Both the position numbers and the translations under genes were made by a program. 64,000 bases of DNA. It comes from Panaeolus papilionaceus. Its lineage: Eukaryota; Basidiomycota; Agaricomycetes; Agaricales. The stretch spans positions 1,488,001 through 1,552,000 of the forward strand of contig JADNRZ010000005.1 in NCBI GenBank assembly GCA_015501605.1, in the 5' to 3' direction. This document shows, in pieces, positions 33,554 through 45,018 of this stretch. How positions within the stretch are numbered: position 1 is the first letter of the stretch; each line of letters begins with the position of its first letter. The notes beneath the pieces were generated by a model. The model saw only the letters and a program-made list of their open reading frames with translations. It was not told where the DNA came from and ran no database searches.

Positions 33554-33954
33554 ACGAGGACGTCCCGAGAGAGGAGAGCAATATGTACCAGTTCCGCAGT
33601 ATTACTTAGCTAGTCATAAAACCCAGATATAAACCGCTCAGCTGTGTAATTGTATTCAGCCTTTCCGGCTTATTTTTAAATGTATGCAGATACTTCACAT
33701 CCATTGACGCAGGGGGACCTATTGTAAGCAAATGTCATATTGACAGCAAATCGCACCAAAATTAAACGTCAAGTGTCCTTGTTTTCCCGTCATCCGCAAC
33801 CTCTTTCGCTTGTATAACATAGCCAACATAATAAGAATCAATGACACCTCGATGTTATGTGCATGGGAATAACATGGCGTATCAAGAGAGAGATACGAGC
33901 CCCTCCAATCCACATAGAATAATCATGTACGCTCGTAGCAGAATAGAATTACAA
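33554..33954. other. Convergent 3' spacer
   Basis: Between the stops of lysozyme gene 4 and YVH1. Nothing is recognised. Confidence 0.5.
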
Positions 33955-35786
33955 TCAAACTATCTCGTCAACCTTCGATCGGTTTATACAGAACCCCTGT
34001 TGTATGTTTAGGTCATGTCGAATGATTGTGTCAATAGACTTACTGGTGTAACCCATTCTTTGCAACCGCAACACACACCAGCCCAATCAAAGTTGCCCAA
34101 TTTCGCCCCACACTTCTTATTTGGGCAAACGATCTTGCCCGCAAGCTGACCAGACTCCAAGAAAGGTTCCATCCATTTCATCTTCAGAGATGGCACGCAA
34201 GTTTAACATCTATGTATATAGACCAAGAGCTCTGTGAAGACGTACTGGTTCGACGAAATATCCTGAACACTTGGGGTTCATGAGGATAGGGGGACTGCTG
34301 AACGATGGCAGCCCAGACATTGAGCTTGAGGTCGCAGGAGGAGGGGCACCATCGCCAACTTGGGGTATCGATGATGATGATCGCAACGCCGCAAGTTTTG
34401 GATTTGAGAGCAGTTGTTTTGTTAGATCAGTTGGGCTCATAAGGTTGGTCCGAGGGAGGCTTTCCTCCTTGCCCAGCGACTTCTGAGCATTGGGATCGTT
34501 AGCCTGTTCGGCCAACTTCTCCCAGAGTTCATTCGATGGGGGGATGGGCGGTGTGATGATGGAGTTGGACAGTGTTTGACCTATGCCCAGAGATGCGGCG
34601 ATGGAAGCATCTTCTATGGCGGTAGATGCGTCAGGTTCTGAAGGATTTTCTATAACCTGATTGGACGTTTCCTCGTTGTGCTCTTCTGACTCTGATGCGT
34701 CCTCGCTTATTACGTCGTCTTTAATAGAGGACATGGATAGGCTATCGCCCAATCCACCTATAGACTGCGTAAATGAAGATGTTCTGGGTTTATTTGTTGA
34801 AGGGCGGCGCGAAACAGTAGGAGAAAGTGTTGCGGGTGTTGCTGGTCCGAGTTGACCGTGGTCCAGCATGTGTTCCCGGGTCGCGAGTTCTTGTCTTAAA
34901 AACGTCAGACCATCAGACCTTTATCGGGCGATTAGCAACTTACCGACACATCTTACATCTTATCCTTCTACGTGGGCCACCTGGCGTAGCAGGGGCCGAG
35001 TCCGATGGTGTACGAGGAAAATTTGCAAACATATCGGTTGAAGGAAGAGATCCATCACCATCTGGGATGAACATGAGTTAGGGTTAGGGTCAAGTCTGGG
35101 GAATTGAGTGATAACAAAGCCAACGAACTCATGATTTCCTCTACTGCTCTGTCCAAATAAAACATTCGAATGGCCTTCTCCTTCCGAGAGATTTTGAATG
35201 TCGATTTCCGGAATAGTTCAAGCTGCTGGAGGAAACCTGGGTTAGGGCTGGAGAAGCAATTGGCGTTAAGCTCGAAAGAATAATACCAGTAAGGGAGAAC
35301 AAACTCTATGATGGGTCGAGCATTCCTAATTATGTCCAGGGCAGCTTGAGGCTCGAGATCTTGTGTATACATGAGAAATGCGGCGACTATGGTTGCACTC
35401 CGACCTGGATTGCTTCGTCGTAAGAAAAACGGTTAACTGAGGGGAGGTGAATACCCACTGATGCCAGCCTGGCAATGCACAAGGACCCCTCTACCCTTCT
35501 CGAGTTCAGACTGGATGAATCGTATGCAAGGGATAAAATGCACAAGAATGTCTGTGCTTTCGCTGTCATCGACCATGATATGATGTCGAACGAAGGTCTA
35601 ACAAAGGTGGTTGGTCTGATGAGCCTACTACTTCAACAGAAAATGGTGCTAAGTATTCACCTCGTTGATCGTTATTTTGCCTCGCATGGCGCTCAGGATA
35701 CTGAACACCCCGTTTGCCCTCAGACTTGGCACGTCAAGTGCACTTCGTAAATCTCCAATCCACAGCCCAGGGATGACTTCGTCCAT
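33955..35786 (-). CDS. YVH1: YVH1/DUSP12-type dual-specificity phosphatase with zinc-binding C-terminus
   Basis: Conserved phosphatase that, in yeast, also assists release of Mrt4 during 60S ribosome maturation. Starts MDEVIPGLWIGDLRSALDVP (35786). The active-site loop is split by an intron but splices to HCQAGISRSATIVAAFLM, a perfect HCxxGxxR. Then follows LEPQAALDIIRNARPIIE and an alpha-helical region (FRKSTFKISRKEKAIRMFYL). A Cys pair (RRRIRCKMCR, then QELATREHMLDHGQ) begins the zinc domain. A Ser/Glu-rich disordered insert of about 200 residues (34860-34250) is larger than in yeast. The domain finishes with KCSGYFVEP, MKWMEPFLESGQLAGKIVCP, NKKCGAKLGNFDWAGVCC and GCKEWVTP, with a small last exon (GFCINRSKVDEIV-stop). 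The only single-copy housekeeping gene inside the lysozyme block. Confidence 0.95.
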
Positions 35787-36276
35787 GTTGTGCTGTTAAT
35801 CGCTGTCAATCAATTTTGAATGCTATATGAGAGCGACTTTCGAACATAATGATAACTGGATTCGACGAGTTCAATAATGTACGGTGCCGACATAATGGAG
35901 TCAGAGAGGCGTCACTAGTTGCAAGTGCCAGATAAGCTGTTTTCAGTCAAGATTCGTCGGTATAATTGATCATAAATTTGTGGTACTTTCAAGAGATCCT
36001 CTGAATAATGTAGCAATATGATGGAGGTCAGTAGTCGGGATGGTGGTGGAGTGAAGGATAGCCGAGTTATCATCATCTGTGCTGTGACACTGTTCTCGCC
36101 CATCACGTTATCAGGTTTCCCACTCACTCAGATTTACTCTCCACCGCGCGCCATGACCCCCACTATACATGGGAACAGTCGACAATGTAGAAAACAAAGA
36201 AAAGACACAAACATTTATATTCGAGCATCATGTACACTGACAGAAGAAAGATTGGGATAACATCAAAACCAGTCAT
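35787..36276. other. Spacer between YVH1 and Chalaropsis-type lysozyme
   Basis: YVH1 upstream region and 3' flank of the next minus-strand gene. Nothing is recognised. Confidence 0.5.
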
Positions 36277-37479
36277 CTAACCCCTAGCGAATCTGTGGTT
36301 TCGAAAAGGCGTGATCAGTACCAGTAGGATTGCCTTCGAATCAAGGGATAAACTGACCGTTGGAGACCAGCAAAGTCGCCATTGAAAATGTCTTGATCAC
36401 CAGGGTTGGGTCCAGAATCGGCGTATTGCCAGAAGGTCGTGTATCTTCGGCAGACGTTAGTTTGCGCTCGTCATAAAGTAGTATGTTTCCAGAGGTCTAG
36501 GACTCACTGGTACCCTGCCGGGAGCTCTCCAATAGACGAAGCAAAGTTGGCGATCCAAAGAGGGTTATTCGAGCTAAATCCTCCAGCATTGCCTGTGCAG
36601 GTTTTCCACCAGTTGGTGGTGGTGTAGATCACTGTTGGGTGAGGTGTTAACAAAAAGTCATTCAGTGCGCTAAGCATACGAGTCTAACCAGGATAGCTAG
36701 ACGATAAACAAGGATTAAATACACGCTATCGAACAGGCAAAAGGCGGAGCGTACCGGCCGGCCAAGGACAAATAAGTGTTGGAGAAATCAAGGACCCAGT
36801 TGACCATGTCGCCCTGGCTTAACCCATAACAAGTGGGGCCATATGGGTTATCTAAGCGATGAACATGAGATATACTCTGGAGAGTGCACAGCACAGCAGT
36901 GGCTCACATTCGATATCAAGAGCGCCGGGGAGGGTAATTCCTGGGAATCAAGGGAACATTTTGACATTCAAGATAGATAATCCAGAGTTATAAGGCTGCG
37001 ACATACCATCACCGCTCCAACCACCTGTTATAAGATAACGCGGTTATTCAACACACCGCATCACAATCAGAGAAATGAAATACATACCACCGTGAGCATG
37101 GAAATACCGGGCCTGATCTGCTCCAGTCGATTTATTTGGGAGAGCAAAGTGGTACGAGCCTCGAATCAAACCAGCGTTGGTGGCACCGGTGTACTGCGAG
37201 CTGAAATAGGGGTTTTGATAATCTACATAGCATCCTATGAGCAGGTATTTTGCGGTAGCAAACGGACATTAACTTGCCAGTCCCTTCGGTAGCCTTGATG
37301 TAGGCGAAGCTGATGCCTCTGCCCTTGACTGCACCCCAATCGATGTCGCCTTGGTGAGAGGATACATCGATTCCCTGGGGCGCGTCACGCCTCTGGAATT
37401 CGTGAACCTCAGATTCGACTGGGTTTGCCGAGACAACGGTCGCTGTGAAGAGGAGAGATGCGATGTTGAGCCACTTCAT
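36277..37479 (-). CDS. Secreted GH25 lysozyme, Chalaropsis type, copy A
   Basis: Predicted N,O-diacetylmuramidase of the fungal/bacterial Chalaropsis branch. Signal peptide MKWLNIASLLFTATVVSA, then a short propeptide ending in a dibasic QRR before DAPQGIDVSSHQ, consistent with Kex2 processing. Catalytic features: GIDVSSHQGDIDW (Asp), FAYIKATEGTG, ATNAGLIRGSYHFALP, PGALDIEYNPYG (DxE pair) and FWQYADSGPNPGDQDIFNGD. It ends GLQRFARG-stop via a tiny last exon. Many introns, one of them GC-AG: donor GCAAGT at 37277, acceptor AG at 37223 (55 nt), which restores EGTDYQNPYFSSQY. A TATA-like box (complement of ATTATATA at 37527) lies about 48 nt upstream. First of three tandem minus-strand copies. Confidence 0.92.
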
Positions 37480-38378
37480 ATTTGCTTGGTGGAAAGCTGT
37501 TGAGCAAACGAGACATATATGGGGGCATTATATACTAAAATTCTGTGCTCGATCCGCAGCCAGTGACTTTGGGGTGGGCAATAGTTATTCGGGAAGTTGC
37601 ACTGCACGCAGTGATTCTTTTTCGCTTTCCAAACAATAGTCTACGACGCCCAGGATTCAGAGTGGAGCTATTTTATTACGACTCGCCCGCCATTGAACTG
37701 GATCCCGCAGCGTTAGGAAACTTATAGGAAGTGTGGCACAGATATTGAATTATGTGAAGACGTGAAAGGAGGCAAAGTGGGCACTGTACTCCAACCGTCA
37801 TGCGCTAGAGGCGTTGATAAGTATCGAGCAGCGTCGAACTACTCAAAATTGCGATTAGTTGAGATTACTATTCAATGTAAACGCTTGCAGGCTGTCAGTG
37901 AGGCTATTACGACGAATCATGAAACATTGATGAACAACCTCTATAAATGGACTCTATATCAAACGCTGGTTGGGGTGCGTTTTGCTGTCAAGTTGTATTT
38001 CGGATATGATGTAGCCCATCAGCACTTCCTCAGCGTGTAGTTGTTTTGAGGTAGTACTTGGAATATAGACGAGGTCACAATTCGCATCTGTAATTACTAA
38101 TTAATGCAGTGGAAGTCTATTGAATGTATGTGAAAGAAGAACATTAGCTTTATTTACCTATGTGCAACTTCAAATGTACCCGTGTAATCTTAGGCAAAGT
38201 TGAATGGAGAGATTCCCGTTGGCAGTAGGATTAAGTAGAACATAGGGTAAGTTACGTAAAGAAGAATTTTATGTATGTATATACGTCTATGGCAGGAACT
38301 GGAGTTTGTCTAATGTTTGTAGAACTTGAAGGAGGCATACTCTTCTATACTTTCGAGCATCTAATACGCAAATTCGGT
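37480..38378. other. Spacer between Chalaropsis-type copies A and B
   Basis: Promoter of copy A (TATA-like at 37527-37534) and 3' flank of copy B. AT-rich; no gene. Confidence 0.5.
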
Positions 38379-39611
38379 TTAACCTCTGACAAAGCTAGAA
38401 TGCAATCACGGTAGATGAGTAATGATATCTTCGAACAATTGAACAATAAACTTACCGCTGGAGCTGGGCAAGATCACCATTGAAACTATCTTGGTTACCA
38501 GGCCCGTTGGGTCCAGAGTCGGAGTATTGCCAGAAGGTATGGGATCTTCCGCGGTGTGTTAGTTTGGACTGACCATAAAACAGACTGAAGATGACTTACT
38601 GCCATCCTGCTGGAAGCACTCCGACAGATGAAGCATAGTGTGCAATCCACAAGGGGTTGCTCGGGCCAAATCCAGGATCATCTTTTGTGCATTGCTTCCA
38701 CCAGTTAGTAGTGGTGTATATCACTGTAAAGGGGTGGGGATGCGGATGGGCTGTTGTCAATTATGGCGCCGGCGTCACACAAAGATCCCAGAACTAACCA
38801 GGATAGCTATGTTACAAGATAGGTATTAGTTGTTTAGTTTCAAGCATAAAGGTAAGCTTCGCGACACATACCGTCCAGTCAGAGAGTTATAAGTCTCAGA
38901 AAAATCACGAATCCAATTGACCATGGCAGTACTGCTCAAGCCATAGCACCTATCGGAACCATTTGGATTATCTAGAAATTAAAATCAGAATCTAGGGACG
39001 ATTGTGCAAAATTTCGAGACTTGCCTTCGATGTCAAGAGCGCCAGGCATCGTACGACCTGCAAGCACAAACATAAAATTGCCAGCAGGGTTAGTGGTAAT
39101 AATGGAAATAATGAACGGCAGCATTCTCCATACCATCAGAGCTCCAGTCACCTGCGAAACATTTGACGCTCAGTTAATTATCGTATACATATCGCGCATT
39201 AAAGAAATGAACACATACCACCGTTCGAAACGAAGTGCTTAGCCTGTGTTGCACCAGACGAAGTGTCAGGGAAAGCAACATGGTAAGCTCCTCGAATGAG
39301 GCCCGCGTTCGTGGCACCAGTGTATTGTGACGCGAATGCCGGGCTTTTGAAGGCTATGTGATATGTTATTAGCGGATGTCTGTCGAAGTAATCGAAAATA
39401 ACTTACTATCTCCCGTGGTAGCCTTGATGTACACAAAGCTGACACCCTTATTTCTGACTGCATCCCAGTCAATATTGCTTTGATGCTGGGATACGTCGAT
39501 ACCCTGCTGAGGTACGTCCTGCCTCCGGAGTTTGTGAGCCTCGGATTCGACTGGAGTAGCAATTACAGCAACTGCCACGGAGAGAAAAGATGCAAGACCG
39601 AGACACTTCAT
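38379..39611 (-). CDS. Secreted GH25 lysozyme, Chalaropsis type, copy B (divergent)
   Basis: Signal peptide MKCLGLASFLSVAVAVIATP; dibasic propeptide end LRRQ before DVPQQGIDVSQHQ. Retains GIDVS Asp and PGALDIE (DxE). It departs from its siblings elsewhere: KATTGD replaces KATEGT, GAYHVAFPDTSS replaces GSYHFA-type sequence, and EDNPNGSDRCYG replaces EYNPYG-TCYG. The end is FWQYSDSGPNG, then GDLAQLQRFVRG-stop. One intron is GC-AG: donor GCAAGT at 39024, acceptor at 38972 (53 nt), just after the catalytic DIE. A TATA-like ATTATATATC (39671-39680) lies upstream. The loss of the conserved Glu in the KATEG motif suggests altered activity or specificity, but the frame is open throughout. Confidence 0.88.
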
Positions 39612-40593
39612 GGTTGTGGTATAGGACGAAAATTTGAATGAACGAAGAGAGACAAAGGCTCGAGAGCACGATTATATATCAAACGTCGCCGCTCAATTTT
39701 CAAACCGCGATGGTCATTGATATTCATCTACTCCAGCGGTTCTGTTCGCTCCCGAGAATACGACGACCGCGTGTTGGGTGATCTTGTAAAGCAGGTCGTC
39801 ACCGTGAAAAGGCGGCTGAAACTTCAACGCGGCAGTGGGACACACTAAATATTACATGAAAGTAACCGAAGCGATTACTGTATCATTAGCATAGATGAAC
39901 CGAAATGAAGGTTCTCAGTGGGCACCCTGTTCGAAGAGATGCTACAACGTTGCATCTGCCATTTGATTCCAGATATGATATGATGGTCAAGACATTAGTG
40001 GTCGATGGCAGGTTGCGGGGTGTTGGCTTTAGTGTGCTGTCTGGGATGAGGTGGTGGTAGTATTTGGTGTACCTTCGAAGCGAAATGGGCCCTGTCAATG
40101 TAATGATACACCCTATTTCTCGGGTCATGGAATAATTTGATTGAGGTTTGTGGAAAGTTGGTATGTAAGGGTCACCGGCTATCTAGGTGTGTTTTGGGAG
40201 AAATAAAATACAGTGTTAATTCCTTGTTGAAAATGCCGATTCGCTTGTATTTGTCAAGACTCTGAGTGATGACTTTTCGATATCGAGAGCTCGGTTTGGT
40301 TTCATCGCTGATGCTTTCCTCTCCATCCACTAATCCTCTGGCAACACTATCAGCATCCCTTCTCTCTTGCTCTCCCTTGTTTTTATCTGCGTAGATGAAT
40401 GGAATGAGTGGATGTTCTTTTCAACTAAGTCACTGTGACAATCCGTGACCATCAACAAAAGTCACCCTCTTTTGGACGAGGCAAGCACACACAAATACAT
40501 GGGCATTTCGAAATGTCAACATGGAAGGAATTATGCAACACACTGTATATATTTTGTGTATTTTGGACATTAGTATCTACGAGACAGCCAAAC
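39612..40593. other. Spacer between Chalaropsis-type copies B and C
   Basis: About 1 kb; promoter of copy B and 3' flank of copy C. No gene is supported. Confidence 0.5.
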
Positions 40594-41793
40594 TCAACCC
40601 CTAGCGAAGCTATAATTTCGAGCAGACTCATGAGTGAATATAACAGACTACGGGGCAAAAAAAAAAACTCACCGCTGGAGGCCAGCAAGGTCACCATTGA
40701 AAATATCTTGGTCACCAGGGTTGGCGCCAGAGTCGGCATATTGCCAGAAGGTAGTGTAACTAGAACAATTGTGTTCATTCGTGGTGGTTATGAACTAAAA
40801 ACACAGGATCACTCACGGCCATCCAGCTGGGATCGTGCCGATTGCTGAAGCATAGCGGGCAACCCATAGAGGGTTGGTCGAGCCGAAGCTGGCATTGTTA
40901 CCGGTGCAGGTTGTCCACCAGTCCGTGGTGGTATAGATAACTGTTAAGTGGTTTCATGTCAGCCGTGTAGTCGGGTGTGTGTATCACTGGGAGTTCTAAC
41001 CGGGGTAGCTGTATCAAAATAATGATTAGCCACGCACATCTTGAGCAGAACGAAGGGATACATACCGGCCAGTCTTAGCAACATAAGTGTTAGAGAAATC
41101 GCGGATCCAGCTGACCACAGCGGATTGGCTCAAGCCATAGCAAGTCGCGCCGTATGGGTTATCTATGTAATAAAAAAAGGAATTCAATGGTACTTCAGAG
41201 CACTAGATTTGCACCACGCACACTCAATGTCGAGAGCACCTGGAAGAGTGACGCCTGGCAAGAGTCGGTCATTAGTTTAATCAGAGATAACGAGAGTCAA
41301 GTTGAAGACTTCAACAAACCATCAGCACTCCAGCCACCTGTGAGAAGCAAGTTCGATCAGTCACCACGTCTCATTCTCACCAATAAAAAAACGACGTACC
41401 ACCATGGGCAAGGAAGTAATTGGCTTGAGTTGCACCAGAAGAAACGTCGGGACGAGCAAAGTGGTAGGAACCACGAATTATGCCGGCGTTGGTAGCACCA
41501 ACATACTGCGACGAGAAGGAAGGGTTCTGGTAACCTGATGAAACGTTATAAACGCGAGAAAATTGAGCACAATAGGGGTCGGTCAACGTACCAGTTCCTT
41601 CAGTAGCCTTGATATATGCGAAAGTGACACCGTTACCCTTGACGGTACTCCAGTTGATGTTGGGCTGGTAGCTAGACACATCGATACCCTGGGGTGAGGC
41701 GCGCTTCTGGAATTCGTTGACCTCAGATTCGACCGGGCTAGCGCAGACGGCGACTGCAGCGGAGAGAAGAGATGCGAGACTAAGCCACTTCAT
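40594..41793 (-). CDS. Secreted GH25 lysozyme, Chalaropsis type, copy C
   Basis: Signal peptide MKWLSLASLLSAAVAVCASP, propeptide ending QKR before ASPQGIDVSSYQ. Motifs: NINWSTVKGNGVTFAYIKAT, EGT, GYQNPSFSSQYVGATNAGII, RGSYHFARPDVSSGATQANY, PGALDIE and YNPYGATCYG. The C-terminus is YADSGANPGDQDIFNGDLAG, ending QRFARG-stop through a short last exon that matches copy A. All introns seen here are GT-AG, unlike copies A and B. A TATA box (complement of TTTATACCC at 41861-41869) lies about 70 nt upstream. All expected catalytic residues are present. Transcribed from the outer edge of the lysozyme block inward. Confidence 0.92.
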
Positions 41794-42494
41794 GATTGCT
41801 TTTTAGTTGCTTTTCGTGCTGTGCTGGAAAGCTGAATGAATGAGATGAAAATGACTGGATTTTATACCCAACGACACCGCTGAATCCGGGGACGTGAATG
41901 TGGTCGGAAGAAGAGCATGCAGGGTAGCCACATGGAAATCAATGTACAACTGGTCAGGTCCCAAGGCTCAATAATGGCAGATAGAGCACCTTTCGAGAGA
42001 TCCTGCTGGTTCTCTTCGCTCGCTCGAGCATAACGACCACGAGTAGAGCACCCTTTTTGAGACGGTCGGAAAGAAGCATCGTGTTGACGAATTTATTAAA
42101 AGTAATTAACGGAAGAACTGTATGATTGATGATCTAAAATTAGATAATGACCATGCAATAGAAGAGGGGGTGCTCACCATCACTCCATGCAATGCATTAT
42201 ACACCAATTTTGATTGGTTGATAACTGGAATGGCTCTGGGATCATTCGCATTATGCAGAATATTCAAGCCCCGAGACCATGAAGGAAAATTGCCAACTCA
42301 TACTCTTTAAATCTAGAGATTTAATTGAGCATGGAATTGCTGAGAGTCACAAGATAGAAAACCCGTGTCAATCGTCAATTATGCTGTCATCGATGGTCAT
42401 TGGCTTTCAGAGAATCAGATGCTTTTGAAAACATATTCAGCGACGTTATCAGATGTCATTTTACAACATTGGTCATGTACTCTTCACCCCTCGC
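41794..42494. other. Intergenic
   Basis: Promoter of lysozyme copy C and 3' flank of the CE5 gene. Nothing else is seen. Confidence 0.5.
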
Positions 42495-43321
42495 TCACCC
42501 CCCAATTTGTTGCAAAATAAAAGCAGCAGCAGTGTTCTGATCACGATCCAAATAGGTAAGGTGAACCTCCACATCGTTGCCAGAATCGCAGAAGGGGTCG
42601 TTCGTGTCGCAGAATGACATAATACGAGGCTGAAGGGTAGAACTATATTGCTGATTTGCAGCACGAGGGAAGAGTCCATCGCGAGTCGAAGTACCGCGGT
42701 CGAATGACTGATCTGGAACGTGTCTTGGGTCGCCCATTTGGACGATGGCGACAACTGAACGAAAAACGGGGATTTAGATTGATGAAAAAAGTTCTGCAGA
42801 ATAATTGCTTCGCTTACCCTTGTCGGAAACTGAAGATGCGACAGGTGGGGTGGCGGGTCCTAAGCCCGCAACACCGCCACCTCCTGCTACAGCATCTCCA
42901 ATGACATGAGCCCCCTAAGGGTCGTAAAGCTTCGTCAATAAAACTATATTCGCAAATGAAACGGTAGCCTTACTTGAGAATATCCAACGAGAACAATCTT
43001 TTGGTTAGGGCAAGCCGCGACTTGATTGTTCAGAAGGGTCTTCGTAGCAGCAGTCCCCTGAGCAGAGCTGCTGGCATAGTTGGTCAAGGTAGCTGGATAG
43101 TCAACAGCGACGGTGGAAATGGTCTGCGTGCTCGCATTTTGAACCTGGGTGACTAGGGCGCCAATTATACCAGGGCCGGGGGCCTCAGTGGACGCACGCG
43201 CAGCAATAATATGAACTGCAGCGCATGGCGGCTGAGGTGCTGCGACAGGAGTCGCGTTGGCTGTGAACACCTGGAGCGCTGCCAGAATAGACAAGTAACT
43301 ATAAAGCTTTGCCGAGAACAT
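42495..43321 (-). CDS. Secreted CE5 esterase (cutinase / acetylxylan esterase family)
   Basis: Serine esterase of the alpha/beta-hydrolase cutinase clan. Three exons joined in phase. Signal peptide MFSAKLYSYLSILAALQVFT and mature start near APQPPCAAVHIIAARAST. The nucleophile Ser sits in IVLVGYSQGAHVIGDA, with GYSQG split by the first intron at Q/G. The Asp and His follow in FCDTNDPFCDSGNDVEVHLT. Cys pairs (PPC... AACPNQ; CDTNDPFCD) match the family disulfides. A Gly/Pro/Ala-rich loop (AGGGGVAGLGPATPPV) is inserted after the nucleophile helix. Acts on plant cutin or acetylated xylan outside the cell; which of the two cannot be told from sequence. Confidence 0.93.
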
Positions 43322-44188
43322 CGTTGTAGAACTTTACTGGGCAGCACAGGTGGTTGTGCACCAGGATTTTATACTCCACAAAACTCATCAAAATAATAAC
43401 ACAACCGGCGAGGTTGGCATTCTGGAGGTAGCCTATAACCGGTGAGTGAGAAGAAATCAACTCAAAAAATGCTTTTTGAATCCAAATTTAAGGTGTTGGT
43501 GCTGCAAATGGTTATTGGTCAGTGTCTGTGCTACCAAAGTCAATGCAACTACCTCGTACCATATGTCCGGCTGCAGATTGTGGGGACTGACCTCGGGTGC
43601 AATTGGTATTAGATTGAAGGCAGCTGTCAGACGTTGGTCATAGGACAGACATTGTTAGGACCAGTCTTATTTTTTTCTATGTCCTTGGAGCCTAAAACGA
43701 TACCTGGAAGCAGTAAATAGCAAAGACAATGATTTTGCAAAGGCCTAAGTTGGCTCCGAAAGATCACCAGCGCTTCGCGTTTTGCAACGATGCTTCAAAG
43801 GTCGTAATGTCAACGTGATGTGGTCTATAATTAAATGAAGGATGGAGTGGCTGCGGTCAGTTATTCTCGTTGGCTTGTCAGTGAGAAAATCAATCGTCTT
43901 TACTGGTAGAATCACATTGTGGATTGCCAAAGAGATGGGTGTGGTGTGGTGGGGCAGGAATTCAGAAGAAAAGATAGACTCAATACATCGAGGACGAACT
44001 AGTCCTTTGGATGGAAAAAAGAAGTTCTATAGTTATACAAGATCGTTAATACAGCTAATCACAAGGTCATCACCAGCTGGGTCGATTTTAACGGTATTTT
44101 AAACGACTAACCAAGTACGATAGGAATATCAGAGGCTCATGTCTGTAGCCAACTGGTAGAGGCCATGCAGCTCGCAAACTGCCACCCA
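43322..44188. other. Intergenic, about 0.87 kb
   Basis: CE5 promoter and RPC19 3' flank. An 86-codon open frame on + (43842-44102) has no recognisable content. No gene is supported. Confidence 0.5.
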
Positions 44189-45018
44189 CTAGAATTTTTC
44201 CACCCATGTTTCGTACTCCTGGGCTCTTAGACTATCCAGATATCGGTCTTCGACAGTTTCGCACAGATTGTCGAGATCATCAAGTGCTTTTATGAGTGCA
44301 TCAAGCGAGGATAGGTTGTCTGTGAAGCTTCTCGTCAGCTCCCAGCTGAGATGCAAAATTAAACTATCACGCACCATACATCTGTATCCGCACATTGATC
44401 ACAACCTCAGAAGGATGGGGAACACTAACAGACCCAAGATTAGTTTCTTTTGGCTGCGTCAAGTGATGGTTCAAGGCGAATGAAAGAAAAAGTAAAAATA
44501 TAATAAACGCCACTGCGTGCAGGTGCGATAATGCAAAGGGGCTAAAACAACATGTGAAGAGTAGCCACTCCGGCGTCTTGTGGTGGTACCATCAAGTGAA
44601 AACTGATTGTTCCCTGCATTGACAATCGGATTGACTGCGCAAAGATAGGGCGCCAATATGTGATTCATTAAGAATAGCTTTTGAGATAAATAATGCAATA
44701 AACGAATCATAGAAACGGGATGTGATATCCAAAGATGTACGAACCTGTATCCACAAAATTCGACCTTTGGGCTGTTAGGATTTGTTAGATCTTTCATTGT
44801 ATCGTATCTCAAGACCAAAAAAACGCACTTTTTCATCAACATCCATCGAAGTGCGTTGCCAACGGTGTGACTCTCATCGTGAATTTGGTATGTCGCCGCT
44901 GAAAGGTCTGGCGACGACTTCAACTGTAGGTGCACTTGGATAGTGAGTGAGATGGGAAATCAAAATTGATCTGACCACAGCTTACAATTTTGATTTTGTC
45001 GGGTAGTTCTGAGGCCAT
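44189..45018 (-). CDS. RPC19: RNA polymerase I and III subunit AC19 (RPC19/POLR1D)
   Basis: Small alpha-like subunit shared by RNA polymerases I and III; dimerises with AC40. Start MASELPDKIKIVS, then SPDLSAATYQIHDESHTVGN, ALRWMLMKNPKVEFCGYSVP (spliced), HPSEVVINVRIQMYDNLSSL, DALIKALDDLDNLCETVED and a C-terminal RAQEYETWVEKF-stop. This is the family signature in full order. Introns are short except for one of 320 nt (44425-44744) that splits the CGY/SVPHPSE core. The second exon requires a GTCAGA donor after VSC, the least certain junction. Nuclear. Confidence 0.93.
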
